Source: a virus. Taken from it: 53,448 bases of DNA. The stretch lies in the IMG/VR virus record IMGVR_UViG_3300048591_001682, positions 1-53,448 of that record. One strand, 5' to 3'. Of this stretch, positions 8,854-12,868 are shown one piece after another. Positions within the stretch are counted from its first letter, which is position 1. Each line of letters opens with the position of its first letter. The position numbers and the translations under genes are program-made. A model generated the notes under the pieces. The model ran no database searches. It was not told the origin of the DNA and saw nothing but the letters and a program-made list of their open reading frames with translations.

Positions 8854-8890
8854 CGGCGCGCTGGGTGTAGCGAGCCACGGCGCGCCGCAC
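8851..8890 (+). other. Long perfect hairpin followed by TTTT
   Basis: GTGCGGCGCGC at 8851-8861 pairs perfectly with GCGCGCCGCAC at 8880-8890, followed by ATCCTTTTG. This could be a terminator or processing signal between tRNA-Gln and tRNA-Asn. Confidence 0.45.
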
Positions 8891-8897
8891 ATCCTTT

Positions 8898-8972
8898 TGC
8901 ACGGTAGCTCAATGGTAGAGCGGCGACCTGTTAAGTCGACAAATGGAGGTTCGAGTCCTCCCTGTGCAGCCA
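8898..8972 (+). tRNA. tRNA-Asn(GTT)
   Basis: Acceptor TGCACGG/CTGTGCA, D arm TAGCTCAATGGTAGAGC, anticodon loop CTGTTAA, T loop TTCGAGT, discriminator G, encoded CCA. Confidence 0.9.
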
Positions 8973-8973
8973 A

Positions 8974-9032
8974 GGCGAATGCTGAAGGGACTACATCGAC
9001 CGCTAATCGACGTCTCTTCGTTCCTCGTCGCC
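8974..9032 (+). ncRNA. Candidate Y-like RNA 1: conserved basal stem with a small apical hairpin
   Basis: A 59-nt element two bases after tRNA-Asn. The 5' strand GGCGAATG-CTG-AAGGGAC pairs with the 3' strand GTCTCTT-CGTTC-...-TCGCC: AAGGGAC/GTCTCTT, GAATG/CGTTC and the terminal GGCGA/TCGCC. The apex is a 14-nt hairpin TCGA-CCGCTAA-TCGA. The same two strands (GGCGAATGC-N4-GGGACTACATC and GTCTCT-x-CGTTCCTCGTCGCC) bracket larger inserts at 9565 and, partly diverged, at 12274. Here the tRNA-like module is absent. Interpreted as a Ro60-binding Y RNA because a Ro60 gene lies in the same island; the binding itself is inference. Confidence 0.5.
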
Positions 9033-9038
9033 GTTGAT

Positions 9039-9107
9039 AGGTCGGGCGCTGGGACGCAGGCGGGCCTCCAAAACCTGCCGCGCGAGGTTCGATTCCTCGA
9101 CGACCTG
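9039..9107 (+). tRNA. Degenerate tRNA-Trp(CCA)-like gene
   Basis: Acceptor AGGTCGG/ACGACCT (six of seven pairs), anticodon stem CGGGC/ACCTG with loop CTCCAAA, a perfect T arm CGAGG-TTCGATT-CCTCG. The D arm is shortened to about 12 nt (GCG/CGC) and no CCA is encoded. It may be functional or decaying. Confidence 0.5.
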
Positions 9108-9116
9108 CTGAAACAT

Positions 9117-9184
9117 ATGTTCTGTGATCGCGATGCGCATGCACGTCTGAAGACGCACGCGCGCATCGCGAACGCAGACAACAT
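9117..9184 (+). other. 68-nt near-continuous hairpin between tRNA genes
   Basis: ATGTT pairs with AACAT, CTG with CAG, then ATCGCGATGCGC with GCGCATCGCGA, apex around GTC-TGAA-GAC. Not a tRNA. It could be a small structured RNA or a palindromic insertion. Confidence 0.45.
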
Positions 9185-9195
9185 GAGAACTCGCT

Positions 9196-9362
9196 GGGGC
9201 CGCGGTCCAGTTCGGAGTGGACGCCTGCTTGTCACGTAGGAGAGCGCGGGTTGACTAGGGTCCTACGGACCCGTCCTTCACCTGGAATCGTGCAGCTACG
9301 TGGACTGCGTCCACTTCGCCTCGCACGATTCCACGCGAAACCAAGTCCCGTCGGCCCCGCCA
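9196..9362 (+). tRNA. tRNA-Asp(GTC) gene interrupted in the T loop
   Basis: Perfect acceptor GGGGCCG/CGGCCCC, D stem GTCC/GGAC, anticodon stem CCTGC/GTAGG with loop TTGTCAC, encoded GCCA end. The T arm reads GCGGG-TT, then 89 extra bases (9253-9341), then CAAGT-CCCGT. Removing the insert restores a canonical T loop TTCAAGT. All other pairs are intact, so either the insert is recent or it is removed from the RNA. Confidence 0.85.
9253..9341 (+). mobile_element. Family A double-hairpin insert, copy 1
   Basis: 89 bp inserted between T55 and C56 of tRNA-Asp. It starts GACTAGGGTCC and ends CGCGAAAC, with a 5' hairpin GGGTCC/GGACCC and a 3' hairpin GGAATCGTGC/GCACGATTCC containing GTGGAC/GTCCAC. 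No target duplication. It is homologous to 10052-10141 and, inverted, to 10530-10620. It encodes no protein and fits a non-autonomous element. Confidence 0.75.
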
Positions 9363-9364
9363 AT

Positions 9365-9439
9365 GTCACGATAGCTCAGTGGGTAGAGCGCTCGCTTGAA
9401 GCCCGAGAGGCACTGGTTCAACTCCGGTTCGTGGCACCA
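9365..9439 (+). tRNA. tRNA-Phe(GAA)
   Basis: Acceptor GTCACGA/TCGTGGC, D arm TAGCTCAGTGGGTAGAGC, anticodon stem CTCGC/CCGAG with loop TTGAAGC, short variable loop, T loop TTCAACT, encoded CCA. A shifted reading gives TGA, but the short variable arm excludes Ser. Confidence 0.8.
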
Positions 9440-9479
9440 CGCTCCTTCGCAGCGTCATCGACGATGCAGGAGGGGCACT

Positions 9480-9551
9480 CAGGGTCATCGTCCAAGGAGG
9501 GCGCCCCGGTCTGGAGCCGGGTGGCGGTGGGTTCGATTCCCACGGCCCTGA
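9480..9551 (+). tRNA. tRNA-Pro(TGG) with C33
   Basis: Acceptor CAGGGTC/GGCCCTG with the C1-G72 pair typical of Pro, anticodon stem CCCGG/CCGGG, loop TCTGGAG, so position 33 is C rather than U. T loop TTCGATT. CCA not encoded (A then CGA). Confidence 0.8.
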
Positions 9552-9564
9552 CGAACGATTTTTT

Positions 9565-9694
9565 GGGCGAATGCAGTAGGGACTACATCGGCATTTAACC
9601 GCGTGGTCGCGGGTTCAACTCCCGCCGTTCATCCGCAAGGGTGCGCGTAGCTCAGTGGTAGAGCGCGTACGTGTCTCTGCGTTCCTCGTCGCCC
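9565..9694 (+). ncRNA. Candidate Y-like RNA 2 with a permuted tRNA-like module
   Basis: Basal stem GGGCGA/TCGCCC, GAATG/CGTTC and AGGGAC/GTCTCT as in the 8974 element. Between the strands is a tRNA body in permuted order: T arm GCGGG-TTCAACT-CCCGC, then an acceptor-like hairpin 9626-9647 closed by a GCAA tetraloop, then a canonical D arm TAGCTCAGTGGTAGAGC. The two ends of the molecule emerge where a tRNA has its anticodon stem (CGCG/CGCG). A closed acceptor means it cannot carry an amino acid. Bacterial YrlA RNAs are known to combine a Ro60-binding stem with a tRNA-mimicking module. A T run follows (9695-9701), so the stem may also terminate transcription. Confidence 0.6.
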
Positions 9695-9703
9695 ATTTTT
9701 TCT

Positions 9704-9778
9704 GGTGGCCGATCCCGAAGTGGTCGAGGGCCCCGGCTGTGACCCGGGGGTAAGGCGGTTCAAGTCCGCTCGGTCACC
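9704..9778 (+). tRNA. tRNA-His(GTG)
   Basis: Acceptor GTGGCCG/CGGTCAC with an extra G(-1) opposite C73, the histidine identity pair. D stem CCC/GGG, anticodon stem CCCGG/CCGGG with loop CTGTGAC, T loop TTCAAGT. CCA not encoded. Confidence 0.9.
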
Positions 9779-9785
9779 CTGCTTT

Positions 9786-9860
9786 CCGCCTGTCGTCCAA
9801 TGGTCAGGACTCCCGTCTGATATGCGGGCAACGATGGTTCGATTCCATCCAGGCGGACCA
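9786..9860 (+). tRNA. tRNA-Ile(GAT)
   Basis: Perfect acceptor CCGCCTG/CAGGCGG, D stem GTC/GAC, anticodon stem CCCGT/GCGGG with loop CTGATAT, T arm GATGG-TTCGATT-CCATC, encoded CCA. Confidence 0.88.
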
Positions 9861-9995
9861 CTCGCTCGGCGCGGAGATAGCGCGTGTTCGCGATATCTCT
9901 GCGGCCGTTTCGCCGGGCGGCGTGCGCTCGCGTGCACGCTGGAGCTCCGAGCTCGACGCCCGCGCACTCGCGTGCGTGCGGTTGGCAACCACCAT
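9861..9995 (+). other. 135-bp structured spacer without a tRNA
   Basis: Contains a strong hairpin at about 9871-9902 (GCGGAGATA.CGCG-tgtt-CGCG.TATCTCTGC) and a second at about 9917-9964 (CGGGCG/CGCCCG with inner GTGC/GCAC and GAGCTC palindromes). No tRNA fold or gene was found. Confidence 0.4.
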
Positions 9996-10162
9996 GGTCC
10001 GGTAGCTCAGTCAGGTAGAGCGTCTGTATGACATGCAGAAGGCCGCGGGTTGACTAGGGTCCTCCGGACCCGTCCTTCGCCCGGAATCGTGCAGCTGCGT
10101 GGACTCACGTCCACTTCGCTCCGCACGCTTCCACGCGAAACCGACGCCCGCCTGGACCACCA
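9996..10162 (+). tRNA. tRNA-Val(GAC) gene interrupted in the T loop
   Basis: Perfect acceptor GGTCCGG/CTGGACC, D arm TAGCTCAGTCAGGTAGAGC, anticodon stem TCTGT/GCAGA with loop ATGACAT, encoded ACCA. The T arm GCGGG-TT is split by 90 bp (10052-10141) before CGACG-CCCGC. Removing the insert restores the loop TTCGACG. Confidence 0.85.
10052..10141 (+). mobile_element. Family A double-hairpin insert, copy 2
   Basis: 90 bp with the same ends (GACTAGGG ... CGCGAAAC) and the same two hairpins as the 9253 copy, inserted at the same T55/C56 point of another tRNA. Differences fall mainly in loops and stem pairs. No target duplication, no coding capacity. Confidence 0.75.
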
Positions 10163-10166
10163 TCAC

Positions 10167-10239
10167 GGGGCTGTAGCTCAGCAGGGAGAGCGCTGTCGTG
10201 GCACGGCAGAGGCGGCGGGTTCGAGACCCGCCAGCTCCA
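10167..10239 (+). tRNA. tRNA-Ala(GGC)
   Basis: Acceptor GGGGCTG/CAGCTCC with the G3-U70 alanine identity pair, anticodon stem CTGTC/GGCAG with loop GTGGCAC, T loop TTCGAGA, discriminator A. CCA not encoded. Confidence 0.9.
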
Positions 10240-10247
10240 CAAACAAC

Positions 10248-10320
10248 GGGGAGGCATGTACCAAGGGGGCGAGCTGGCCCTGCAAGTCGGCTGCGGTGGG
10301 TTCGATTCCCATCCTCTCCA
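10248..10320 (+). tRNA. tRNA-Ala(TGC) with C33 and an odd D arm
   Basis: Acceptor GGGGAGG/CCTCTCC with G3-U70, extended anticodon stem AGCTGGC/GTCGGCT with loop CCTGCAA, so C33. The D arm is degenerate (TGTACCAAGGGGGCG). T loop TTCGATT. The tail reads ACCC. Confidence 0.72.
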
Positions 10321-10328
10321 CCCGTTTC

Positions 10329-10400
10329 GCGCCCGAAGTGTTTTCGGCGGCACCCCTGGCTTCCAACCAGGAGGGGCGGGTTCGAGTCCCGCCGGGCGCT
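10329..10400 (+). tRNA. tRNA-Gly(TCC)
   Basis: Perfect acceptor GCGCCCG/CGGGCGC, U73 as expected for Gly, anticodon stem CCTGG/CCAGG with loop CTTCCAA, T loop TTCGAGT. No encoded CCA. Confidence 0.88.
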
Positions 10401-10409
10401 CAAGTCATT

Positions 10410-10484
10410 ACCTCTGTGGTCCAACGGAAGGGCGTCGGTCTTCTAAACCGAAAGGTGGCGGTTCGAGTCCGTCCAGGGGTGCCA
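10410..10484 (+). tRNA. tRNA-Arg(TCT)
   Basis: Acceptor ACCTCTG/CAGGGGT, anticodon stem TCGGT/ACCGA with loop CTTCTAA, T loop TTCGAGT, discriminator G, encoded CCA. Confidence 0.9.
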
Positions 10485-10493
10485 TCGCTTTTT

Positions 10494-10660
10494 ACCCACG
10501 TAGCTCAACGGAAAGAGTCCCCGGCTTCGGTTTCGGGTGGAATCGTGCGCAGCGGAACGGACGACAAGTCCGTGGAGCCGCAGGATTCCGGCCGAAGGAC
10601 GGGTCCGCAGGACCCTAGTCAACCGGTGGGGTGGGGGTTCAAATCCCTCCGTGGGTGCCA
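10494..10660 (+). tRNA. tRNA-Arg(TCG) gene interrupted in the anticodon loop
   Basis: Perfect acceptor ACCCACG/CGTGGGT, D arm TAGCTCAACGGAAAGAGT, T loop TTCAAAT, encoded GCCA. The anticodon arm reads CCGG-CTTCG, then 91 extra bases (10530-10620), then AACCGG. Removing them gives loop CTTCGAA, anticodon TCG. The insert is family A in reverse orientation, so one element sits in both orientations in different tRNAs. Confidence 0.83.
10530..10620 (-). mobile_element. Family A double-hairpin insert, copy 3 (inverted)
   Basis: Read on the minus strand it begins GACTAGGGTCC and ends CACCCGAAAC like copies 1 and 2. The inner stem shows compensatory change (CGGAC/GTCCG against GTGGAC/GTCCAC). In element orientation its flanks are GGTT on the left and CGAA on the right, the same site as in the T loops, because the anticodon loop TTCGAACC is the complement of GGTTCGAA. 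Confidence 0.75.
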
Positions 10661-10662
10661 AT

Positions 10663-10740
10663 GTCCTCGTAGCTCAGTGGATAGAGCGCCGGCGTGCGAA
10701 GCCGGGACTGCCGGAGGTTCGACTCCTCCCGAGGACGCCA
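10663..10740 (+). tRNA. tRNA-Arg(GCG)
   Basis: Perfect acceptor GTCCTCG/CGAGGAC, D arm TAGCTCAGTGGATAGAGC, anticodon stem CCGGC/GCCGG with loop GTGCGAA, T loop TTCGACT, encoded GCCA. Confidence 0.9.
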
Positions 10741-10744
10741 TTTT

Positions 10745-10815
10745 CGCGGGGAGGGCCGGCGCCCAGCGAGGCCTCATAAGCCTCTGCCCGTCAGGTTCAA
10801 CTCCTGGCCCCGCAA
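10745..10815 (+). tRNA. Initiator-like tRNA-Met(CAT)
   Basis: Acceptor CGCGGGG/CCCCGCA has the C1-A72 mismatch that marks bacterial initiator tRNA. Anticodon stem GAGGC/GCCTC with loop CTCATAA, T loop TTCAACT, discriminator A. The stem lacks the full GGG/CCC initiator signature and CCA is not encoded. A phage initiator-like tRNA is uncommon. Confidence 0.75.
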
Positions 10816-10822
10816 CAGTATC

Positions 10823-10894
10823 CCCGCTGACGATCGGATCGACGCGCCTCTCATACGGGCGACGGCGGCGGTTCGACTCCGCCCGGCGGGACCA
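10823..10894 (+). tRNA. tRNA with CAT anticodon (elongator Met or Ile2)
   Basis: Acceptor CCCGCTG/CGGCGGG, anticodon stem CGCCT/GGGCG with loop CTCATAC, T arm GGCGG-TTCGACT-CCGCC, encoded ACCA. Whether C34 is converted to lysidine (Ile2) cannot be told by eye. Confidence 0.8.
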
Positions 10895-10895
10895 A

Positions 10896-10971
10896 CGGGA
10901 TGTGGCGCAGTTGGAAGCGCGCCGGTCTGGGGGACCGGAGGTCGCCGGTTCGAGTCCGGCTATCCCGACCA
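10896..10971 (+). tRNA. tRNA-Pro(GGG)
   Basis: Acceptor CGGGATG/TATCCCG with C1-G72, anticodon stem CCGGT/ACCGG with loop CTGGGGG, T loop TTCGAGT, encoded ACCA. Confidence 0.9.
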
Positions 10972-10977
10972 AACTTC

Positions 10978-11052
10978 GCGGGGTTCGCTCTCTGGGAGAG
11001 CGCCTGCCCTACAAGCAGGACGAGCTGGGTTCGATTCCCAGACCCCGTACCA
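10978..11052 (+). tRNA. tRNA-Val(TAC) with C33
   Basis: Acceptor GCGGGGT/ACCCCGT, D stem GCTCT/AGAGC, anticodon stem CCTGC/GCAGG with loop CCTACAA (C33), T arm CTGGG-TTCGATT-CCCAG, encoded ACCA. Confidence 0.85.
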
Positions 11053-11055
11053 AAA

Positions 11056-11142
11056 GCCCGGGTGACGGAACACTGGCAGACGTGCAGCGTTGAGAGCGCT
11101 GCGGGGCTCGTCCCCGTGCAGGTTCGAATCCTGTCCTGGGCA
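11056..11142 (+). tRNA. tRNA-Leu(GAG)
   Basis: Acceptor GCCCGGG/CCTGGGC, anticodon stem CAGCG/CGCTG with loop TTGAGAG, long variable arm CGGGG/CCCCG, T loop TTCGAAT. CCA not encoded. Confidence 0.87.
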
Positions 11143-11148
11143 CTGATC

Positions 11149-11234
11149 GCTCGCGTGGCGGAACGGGCAGACGCGGTCGGCTTAAGTCCGACTGCCCCTC
11201 GGCGGGCATGGGGGTCCGACTCCCTCCGCGAGCA
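11149..11234 (+). tRNA. tRNA-Leu(TAA) with T-loop TCCGACT
   Basis: Perfect acceptor GCTCGCG/CGCGAGC, anticodon stem GTCGG/CCGAC with loop CTTAAGT, long variable arm. The T loop has C at the near-invariant U55 position. No encoded CCA. Confidence 0.87.
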
Positions 11235-11240
11235 CACTTT

Positions 11241-11329
11241 GCCGGGATGGCGGAATCAGGCAGACGCGCTGGGCTTAGAACCCAGTGACCCTTGAGGTCG
11301 TGCAGGTTCGACTCCTGTTCCCGGTACCA
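11241..11329 (+). tRNA. tRNA-Leu(TAG)
   Basis: Acceptor GCCGGGA/TCCCGGT, anticodon stem CTGGG/CCCAG with loop CTTAGAA, long variable arm, T loop TTCGACT, encoded ACCA. Confidence 0.9.
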
Positions 11330-11334
11330 ACTTT

Positions 11335-11495
11335 GCGGACTTGGCGGAACTGGCAGACGCGCCTGACTCAAGCTCAGGTGAGCTCTCAGCTCATGGGGGT
11401 TCAAGGTGTCCCGCGGCGAACGCCGCAGGCACCTCGTTGTTGGTCAGCACGCCCCTCCGGAGCGTCCTGACCAACTGCGACTCCCCCCGTCCGCA
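11335..11495 (+). tRNA. tRNA-Leu(CAA) gene interrupted in the T loop
   Basis: Acceptor GCGGACT/CGTCCGC (six pairs), anticodon stem CCTGA/TCAGG with loop CTCAAGC, variable arm TGAGCT/AGCTCA. The T arm GGGGG-TT is split by about 76 bp (11402-11477) before CGACT-CCCCC. The insert is not family A but uses the same T55/C56 point. Confidence 0.82.
11402..11477 (+). mobile_element. Family B double-hairpin insert in a T loop
   Basis: 76 bp, starting CAAGGTG and ending CCAACTG. Hairpin 1 is AGGTG/CACCT enclosing GCGGC-gaac-GCCGC; hairpin 2 is GTTGGTCAG/CTGACCAAC. Different sequence from family A, same size class, architecture and insertion point. The boundary is ambiguous by one C. Confidence 0.6.
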
Positions 11496-11543
11496 CAATG
11501 GCTCTCATCGCTGAGGAGGTGAAGCGCCAAGGAGACTGTGACC

Positions 11544-12074
11544 ATGAGAACGCTCGTACTGGACCACGGCTACCAGCCGCACCGCATCGTCAGCTGGCAA
11601 CGCGCCGTCATCATGCTGTTCGATGGTAAGGTCGAGATCGTCGAAGAGTACGACGAGCCGATCCGCTCGGTGAGCATCACCATCAAGATGCCTGCCGTCG
11701 TACGCATGCTGCGCGCGGTGCGCGGTCGTAGACGCGCAATCAAGTTCTCGCGCATCAACGTCGCCACGCGAGACGACTTCCGCTGCCAGTACTGCGGCGG
11801 CAAGTTTCCCCTTCGTCGACTCACTCATGACCACGTCGTGCCCCGTTCCCAAGGCGGACGCACCGCGTGGGACAACATCGTGATGGCTTGCTACCCGTGC
11901 AACGAGGCCAAGAGAAATCGGACGCCTGAGCAAGCTGGAATGAAGCTGCGCAAGCAGCCCGTGAAGCCCTCGTGGCTTCCGGTGATCGCATTCCATGTCG
12001 ACGCGACGCACAGCATTCCCGATGCCTGGGCCAACTGGCTCTACTGGCACGGGGCGCTTGAGGAAGGCTCGTGA
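11544..12074 (+). CDS. HNH endonuclease inside the tRNA array
   Basis: A 176-residue HNH nuclease. The motif runs C81-x2-C84 (CQYCGGKF), D96-H97 (THDHVVPRSQGG), N111 (WDNIVMAC) and C116-x2-C119 (CYPCN), the zinc-stabilised beta-beta-alpha fold of COG1403-type nucleases. Such genes in phage tRNA clusters are often homing endonucleases, but it could also be a DNA-processing nuclease. The ATG at 11544 has AAGGAGA upstream; a GTG two codons earlier is an alternative. It is flanked by the interrupted tRNA-Leu(CAA) and tRNA-Pro(CGG). Confidence 0.85.
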   Translation: MRTLVLDHGYQPHRIVSWQRAVIMLFDGKVEIVEEYDEPIRSVSITIKMPAVVRMLRAVRGRRRAIKFSRINVATRDDFRCQYCGGKFPLRRLTHDHVVPRSQGGRTAWDNIVMACYPCNEAKRNRTPEQAGMKLRKQPVKPSWLPVIAFHVDATHSIPDAWANWLYWHGALEEGS

Positions 12075-12163
12075 GAGCAAGCCTCGCACCTTCCGACCGG
12101 ACGGCGGACCCGCGGTAGTCTTCGATGGCTCCGACGCCGCCGCCGTCCTGGTCGGAAACCTTT

Positions 12164-12240
12164 CGGAGCATAGCGCAGTCTGGAAGCGCGCCTGGTTCGG
12201 GACCAGGAGGTCGTGGGTTCAAATCCCACTGCTCCGACCA
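12164..12240 (+). tRNA. tRNA-Pro(CGG)
   Basis: Perfect acceptor CGGAGCA/TGCTCCG with C1-G72, anticodon stem CCTGG/CCAGG with loop TTCGGGA, T loop TTCAAAT, encoded ACCA. Confidence 0.92.
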
Positions 12241-12243
12241 GAT

Positions 12244-12271
12244 GGAGGTCGTTCTGACCTCCTTACTTTTT
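12244..12271 (+). terminator. Rho-independent terminator after tRNA-Pro(CGG)
   Basis: GGAGGTC at 12244-12250 pairs with GACCTCC at 12256-12262, followed by TTACTTTTTCC. It splits the array into two transcription units unless read through. Confidence 0.75.
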
Positions 12272-12273
12272 CC

Positions 12274-12396
12274 GCGGCGAATGCATGCGGGACTACATCA
12301 CCCTGGTGAACTCGGTTCGATTCCGAGCCGATCCTGATGGAGCGGTCGTCTAACGGTAGGACCCCAGGCAAACGTCTCGCGACGACTCGTCGCCGC
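12274..12396 (+). ncRNA. Candidate Y-like RNA 3 with a permuted tRNA-like module
   Basis: Basal stem GCGGCGA/TCGCCGC and GGGAC/GTCTC. The 5' strand contains GGCGAATGC-N4-GGGACTACATC, shared with the elements at 8974 and 9565. The body is a tRNA in permuted order: T arm CTCGG-TTCGATT-CCGAG, acceptor-like CCGATCC/GGAGCGG closed by a TGAT loop (one mismatch), D arm TCGTCTAACGGTAGGAC, and CCTGG/CCAGG at the anticodon-stem position joining it to the basal stem. The capped acceptor argues against a tRNA product and for a YrlA-like tRNA mimic bound by Ro60. Confidence 0.6.
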
Positions 12397-12400
12397 CTTT

Positions 12401-12553
12401 GGAAGGTCACGTGGCAGTGGTGCCACACCGGCTTCGAAACCCGGGGGCGTCATCGACGCAGAGGTTCATGGTTGATCGTTCGGCTCTGCCAAACGGTCAA
12501 CCATGGGATGCCTCGCGATGCTCGGACATCAGCGACTCCTCGGCCTTCCGCCA
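12401..12553 (+). tRNA. tRNA-Ser(CGA) gene interrupted in the T loop
   Basis: Acceptor GGAAGGT/GCCTTCC, anticodon loop TTCGAAA on stem CCGG/CCGG, long variable arm GCGTC/GACGC, encoded GCCA. The T arm GAGG-TT is split by 66 bp (12467-12532) before CGACT-CCTC. Confidence 0.78.
12467..12532 (+). mobile_element. Family C double-hairpin insert in a T loop
   Basis: 66 bp, starting CATGGTTGA and ending GACATCAG. Hairpin 1 is ATGGTTGA/TCAACCAT; a weaker second hairpin has ATG/CAT ends. It has the same T55/C56 insertion point as families A and B but no clear sequence identity to them. Confidence 0.55.
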
Positions 12554-12558
12554 TTCCA

Positions 12559-12645
12559 GGAGGACACAGTAACGGTGGTCGTCACGACCGGCTGCTACCC
12601 GGTTGGCGCGTTCGCGTCGAGGTTCGACTCCTCTGTCCTCCGCCA
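12559..12645 (+). tRNA. tRNA-Ser(GCT)
   Basis: Perfect acceptor GGAGGAC/GTCCTCC, anticodon stem ACCGG/CCGGT with loop CTGCTAC, long variable arm, T arm GAGG-TTCGACT-CCTC, encoded GCCA. The D arm is irregular. Confidence 0.87.
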
Positions 12646-12651
12646 ATGTTC

Positions 12652-12726
12652 GCGACCAAGGTGTTGACGGCTGCACGCTGCCCCGCCACGGCGGAAGCGC
12701 GGGTTCGATTCCCGCTGGTCGCTCCA
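12652..12726 (+). tRNA. tRNA-Gly(GCC) with C33
   Basis: Perfect acceptor GCGACCA/TGGTCGC, U73, D stem GTG/CAC, anticodon stem CTGCC/GGCGG with loop CCGCCAC (C33), T loop TTCGATT, encoded CCA. Confidence 0.83.
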
Positions 12727-12730
12727 TTCT

Positions 12731-12807
12731 GTCCCTGTCTTCTAGCTGGACAAGGATCCCGGGCCCTCAACCCGGAGACGGGGGTTCAACTCCCCCCAGT
12801 GACGCCA
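12731..12807 (+). tRNA. tRNA-Glu(CTC) with C33
   Basis: Acceptor GTCCCTG/CAGTGAC (six pairs), Glu-like D arm, anticodon stem CCGGG/CCCGG with loop CCCTCAA (C33), T arm GGGGG-TTCAACT-CCCCC, encoded GCCA. Confidence 0.8.
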
Positions 12808-12810
12808 CAG

Positions 12811-12836
12811 CACGAGTTCTCTCTCGATCGTCAAAG
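12811..12836 (-). repeat. Right copy of the inverted repeat bracketing the tRNA array
   Basis: On the minus strand this reads CTTTGACGATCGAGAGAGA then ACTCGTG, the inverted counterpart of 8826-8853. It lies just upstream of the Ro60 gene. Confidence 0.55.
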
Positions 12837-12868
12837 ACCGCTGCGCGCGAATACCTACGGAGATCACC

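Noticed and set aside
9249-9265. TTGACTAG of family A as a Y-RNA Ro-binding strand
   Set aside because: The match to the animal Y RNA 3' strand is eight bases, it lacks a pairing 5' strand, and it lies in an inserted element rather than a stem terminus.
9253-9341. Group I or group II intron in tRNA
   Set aside because: At 89-91 nt with only two hairpins it is far too short, no catalytic core is visible, and one copy is in the opposite orientation.
9565-9694. Circularly permuted tRNA gene needing splicing, or an ochre suppressor tRNA (loop ATTTAAC)
   Set aside because: The acceptor stem is closed by a GNRA tetraloop with no CCA, and the flanking strands form one long conserved stem; a Y-RNA-like tRNA mimic explains more. 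Permuted-tRNA splicing is not fully excluded.
10050-11093. 347-codon open frame through the tRNA array
   Set aside because: It is made of back-to-back tRNA genes read as protein (repeats of GSTP/RVRLPP-like peptides from T arms).
8499-12807. CRISPR-like regularity of short repeats
   Set aside because: The repeated GGTTCGA and TAGCTCAG words are tRNA T and D arms; spacing and flanks are tRNA folds, not repeat-spacer units.
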